From Psychroserpens luteus (GTDB lineage Bacteria > Bacteroidota > Bacteroidia > Flavobacteriales > Flavobacteriaceae): a DNA stretch of 64,000 bases. The translations under genes were made by a program, and so were the position numbers. Location: assembly GCF_015319355.1 (NCBI RefSeq), contig NZ_JADILU010000009.1, forward strand, positions 1-64,000, written 5' to 3'. This document shows, in pieces, positions 62,274 through 64,000 of the stretch. Every line of letters begins with the position of its first letter. Within the stretch, counting starts at the first letter, position 1. The notes under the pieces are model-generated. The model did not search any database and was not told the DNA's origin. It saw only the letters and a program-made list of their open reading frames with translations.

Positions 62274-62759
62274 TTATTGAGGCATCATGCGTATATATCT
62301 GATAAAACCTTTGCCTTCAATTTTACTTTTTACATTTTGAGATGTGATTTCAAACTCGACGTCATTTTTGTAATATTCTTGATCTTCTACTGCAGACTCA
62401 AATCTAAGTTTGTAGCCTTTGTCTAATTTATCGTCATCAATTTCTATGATGCTAATTGCACGTTCGCCTCCACTTATGGTTGCTCCTGTGATAGCATCGA
62501 TATTTGTTCTTTTTTTTCCGTAGAAATCCCACCAAGACTCAACAGTATTGTACCATTCATCATCATCACCTTTTACGTACAATGTTTTTTCATAATTACC
62601 TTCTGGATTGATTAAAGAAATTACGATGTATGCGCCTTCACCTGTATAATTCGTCATTTGAATCATACATTTATACTTTGATGAACTAGTTAATGTTTTG
62701 AATGACATGAAGCCTAAAACCAAAACAAAAACGGGAATTAATAAGCGTAAATTTTTCAT
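62274..62759 (-). CDS. DUF2271 exported protein
   Basis: 161 residues. The N-terminal anchor/signal (LRLLIPVFVLVLGFMSF) is followed by a DUF2271 domain: YKCMIQMTNYTGEGAYIVIS, then WWDFYGKKRTNIDAITGATI and a strand-rich C-terminus ending IRMMPQ. It starts 13 bp after the ankyrin gene and ends 11 bp before the PepSY-reductase. The fixed pairing with PepSY reductases suggests a periplasmic electron-transfer or chelate-binding partner. Confidence 0.88.
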   Translation of the reverse strand: MKNLRLLIPVFVLVLGFMSFKTLTSSSKYKCMIQMTNYTGEGAYIVISLINPEGNYEKTLYVKGDDDEWYNTVESWWDFYGKKRTNIDAITGATISGGERAISIIEIDDDKLDKGYKLRFESAVEDQEYYKNDVEFEITSQNVKSKIEGKGFIRYIRMMPQ

Positions 62760-62772
62760 ATTCTAGGGTATA

Positions 62773-64000
62773 CTATTTTAAAAATTCAATTGAAATATTA
62801 TTCTTTTTGAGCAACTCATTTTCTTTTGCTAAATCATAAGCGGTTTCATCAAAATATGTTACGATGCTTTTGTCTGCGCCTTGTTCTAAAAGAAACTTTA
62901 AAATATCTGCATCTTTAGCTTTCATCGCAGCTAATATTAAGGTTGTATTCCCTTCACTATTTTTAGCGTTGATATCTATGTTTTTGTCAACAGCCATTTT
63001 TAGTAAATCGATGCTATTTTTTTCTACTGCTAAGTGGTACCAAGTATTTCCGTTTTTTTGAACAGCAGTTAAGTCTAGATTATTACGTTTTAATAATTCT
63101 GTTTTTTTAGAAAACTGCTCTTTGGTTCTATTGGAATATGAATCAATTAAGTAATAGGCTAAATTGTTTCCTTCGGCATCTATAATAGTCGTTTTATGTC
63201 CTTTAGTAATTAAATATTCTACAACATCTGAAGAATTCCCATTGACAGCTAAAGACAAAGCTGATTGCCCTTTTTTGTTGGTATCATTAATGGCTTTTAA
63301 ATTTGACACAAAAATTTTAACGACATCTAAACTATTTCTCGAAGCAGCATTCATTACAGCGCTATTTCCTTTTAAATCTTTAGTGCTAACATCTAAACCT
63401 TTCTCTAATAAATAATTTATTAGTTCAATATCTTTACTTCTAGATGCGATAACATGTAATGGAGAAATACCTTCTTCATTAAATATATTAGGATTTAAAC
63501 CTAAACTTTCTAAATATTTATAAACCTCTACTCCATTGGTTTTTCCTCGTGTTCCATAAGCTGCAAACAAAAATGCTTGATTAGAGCCTTTGACTCCTTT
63601 TTCGAGTAAGGCATTCATCAATTCAATATTTCCTGTTCTGGCAACATAGTTAAAGACACCATTTCCGGTCTTATCAACACTATTAATATCTAGTCCTTTA
63701 GATTGGAAATAATTAATCAGTTTAAACTCTTTATCACTTGGAGCAACTAATAATAAAGCATTTGCTCCATCTGGATTCAAATCTTTTTTTAGATTGGCTC
63801 CATTTGCCAAACACAAATCATAGACCTTTGTATCTTGCTGTCCTGAAGACGCTGCAAAATTTAGAATTGTATTCCCTTTATCATCTGTAAGATCTGTTTT
63901 GGCACCTTTACTAAGTAAATACTTCATGAACTCAACATTGCCTTTGTATGCTGCCCAAAAGATATAAGTTCTTCCATCATGGGTGAGTTTGTTTACTTCA
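62773..64000 (-). CDS. Ankyrin-repeat protein, 5' part beyond the window
   Basis: A partial gene: the frame is open to the window end. The visible 409 residues are a string of about eleven ankyrin repeats (e.g. GNTILNFAASSGQQD, GQSALSLAVNGNSSDVVEYL, GNTTLILAAMKAKDADILKF). An ATG at 63927 is internal, since the frame continues with THDGRTYIFWAAYKGNVEF. It is probably periplasmic or membrane-linked through its missing N-terminus. Ankyrin-DUF2271-PepSY reductase is a compact cluster, presumably for iron uptake. Confidence 0.9.
   Translation of the reverse strand, partial: EVNKLTHDGRTYIFWAAYKGNVEFMKYLLSKGAKTDLTDDKGNTILNFAASSGQQDTKVYDLCLANGANLKKDLNPDGANALLLVAPSDKEFKLINYFQSKGLDINSVDKTGNGVFNYVARTGNIELMNALLEKGVKGSNQAFLFAAYGTRGKTNGVEVYKYLESLGLNPNIFNEEGISPLHVIASRSKDIELINYLLEKGLDVSTKDLKGNSAVMNAASRNSLDVVKIFVSNLKAINDTNKKGQSALSLAVNGNSSDVVEYLITKGHKTTIIDAEGNNLAYYLIDSYSNRTKEQFSKKTELLKRNNLDLTAVQKNGNTWYHLAVEKNSIDLLKMAVDKNIDINAKNSEGNTTLILAAMKAKDADILKFLLEQGADKSIVTYFDETAYDLAKENELLKKNNISIEFLK

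Noticed and set aside
63164-63415. Hydrophobic plus-strand frame opposite the ankyrin gene
   Set aside because: The antisense of repeated Leu/Asn/Lys codons gives false hydrophobic frames; the minus-strand ankyrin repeats are clear.
1-64000. CRISPR arrays, insertion sequences, prophage
   Set aside because: No regularly spaced repeats, transposase or phage genes were seen. The repeats noted are promoters, terminators or a short dispersed motif.

Overview
The window looks like chromosomal DNA of a marine Flavobacteriaceae bacterium (Bacteroidota). Base composition is strongly A+T rich. Promoters fit the Bacteroidota pattern TTG - about 19 nt - TAnnTTTG; clear examples precede thrS, tRNA-Lys, the split transketolase and DUF4856. 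Shine-Dalgarno sequences are essentially absent. The protein families also point there: a CarboxypepD_reg/TonB receptor, a DUF4856/imelysin/HTTM iron cluster, a GldL-like fragment, and a zeaxanthin operon ordered merR-crtI-crtB-crtZ-crtY. No insertion sequence, prophage, CRISPR array or rRNA gene is visible. Most of the window is ordinary core genome.

Layout. 1-434: two tandem stable-RNA-type promoters firing out of the left edge. 435-3668: translation operon thrS-infC-rpmI-rplT, with infC apparently starting at AUA. 3835-7104: secreted propeller-amidohydrolase between two identical terminators. 7141-12767: adenylate cyclase, a secreted protein with a GATase-like motif, an overlapping sulfotransferase/aminotransferase pair and an AI-2E-type transporter. 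13031-19856: a secreted protein, dnaB, accA, an EamA transporter, lptG-like permease and tgt. 20079-25248: split transketolase, a beta-barrel protein, a lipoprotein FKBP, S4 protein, a phosphoribosyltransferase and aroK. 25378-25590: tRNA-Lys and tRNA-Leu.

25790-30666 is the carotenoid operon. Its MerR regulator keeps the cobalamin-binding signature of CarH light sensors, and the motif TTGTTTAAC occurs in both the regulator's and the operon's promoters. 30653-36681: TlpA-like thioredoxin, repeat lipoprotein, Crp/Fnr regulator, aconitase and acyltransferase. 36720-38459: a membrane-anchored protein resembling the copper-binding core of PHM/DBM monooxygenases, followed directly by a SCO copper chaperone. 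38456-43830: GldL-like small protein, MoxR ATPase and three SurA/PpiC-type foldases. 44225-51374: small proteins, an M1 peptidase, an ABC exporter pair, a PH-domain protein, MscS and a secreted protein, with gaps that look like accessory-gene junctions. 51743-53215: guaB.

53309-64000 is a minus-strand iron-acquisition region. It holds a TonB receptor, an HTTM (vitamin-K-carboxylase-like) membrane protein with the DKT...NH catalytic motif, an imelysin, DUF4856, a CxxC protein, a PepSY/flavodoxin/ferredoxin-reductase fusion, DUF2271 and an ankyrin protein cut by the window end.

The most unusual signal is not a gene. The octamer TTCCGAAG (or CTTCGGAA) occurs about 35 times on both strands, in different reading frames and in intergenic DNA, where base composition predicts only one or two. 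It behaves like a genome-wide signature motif (uptake-sequence-like, Chi-like or protein-binding).
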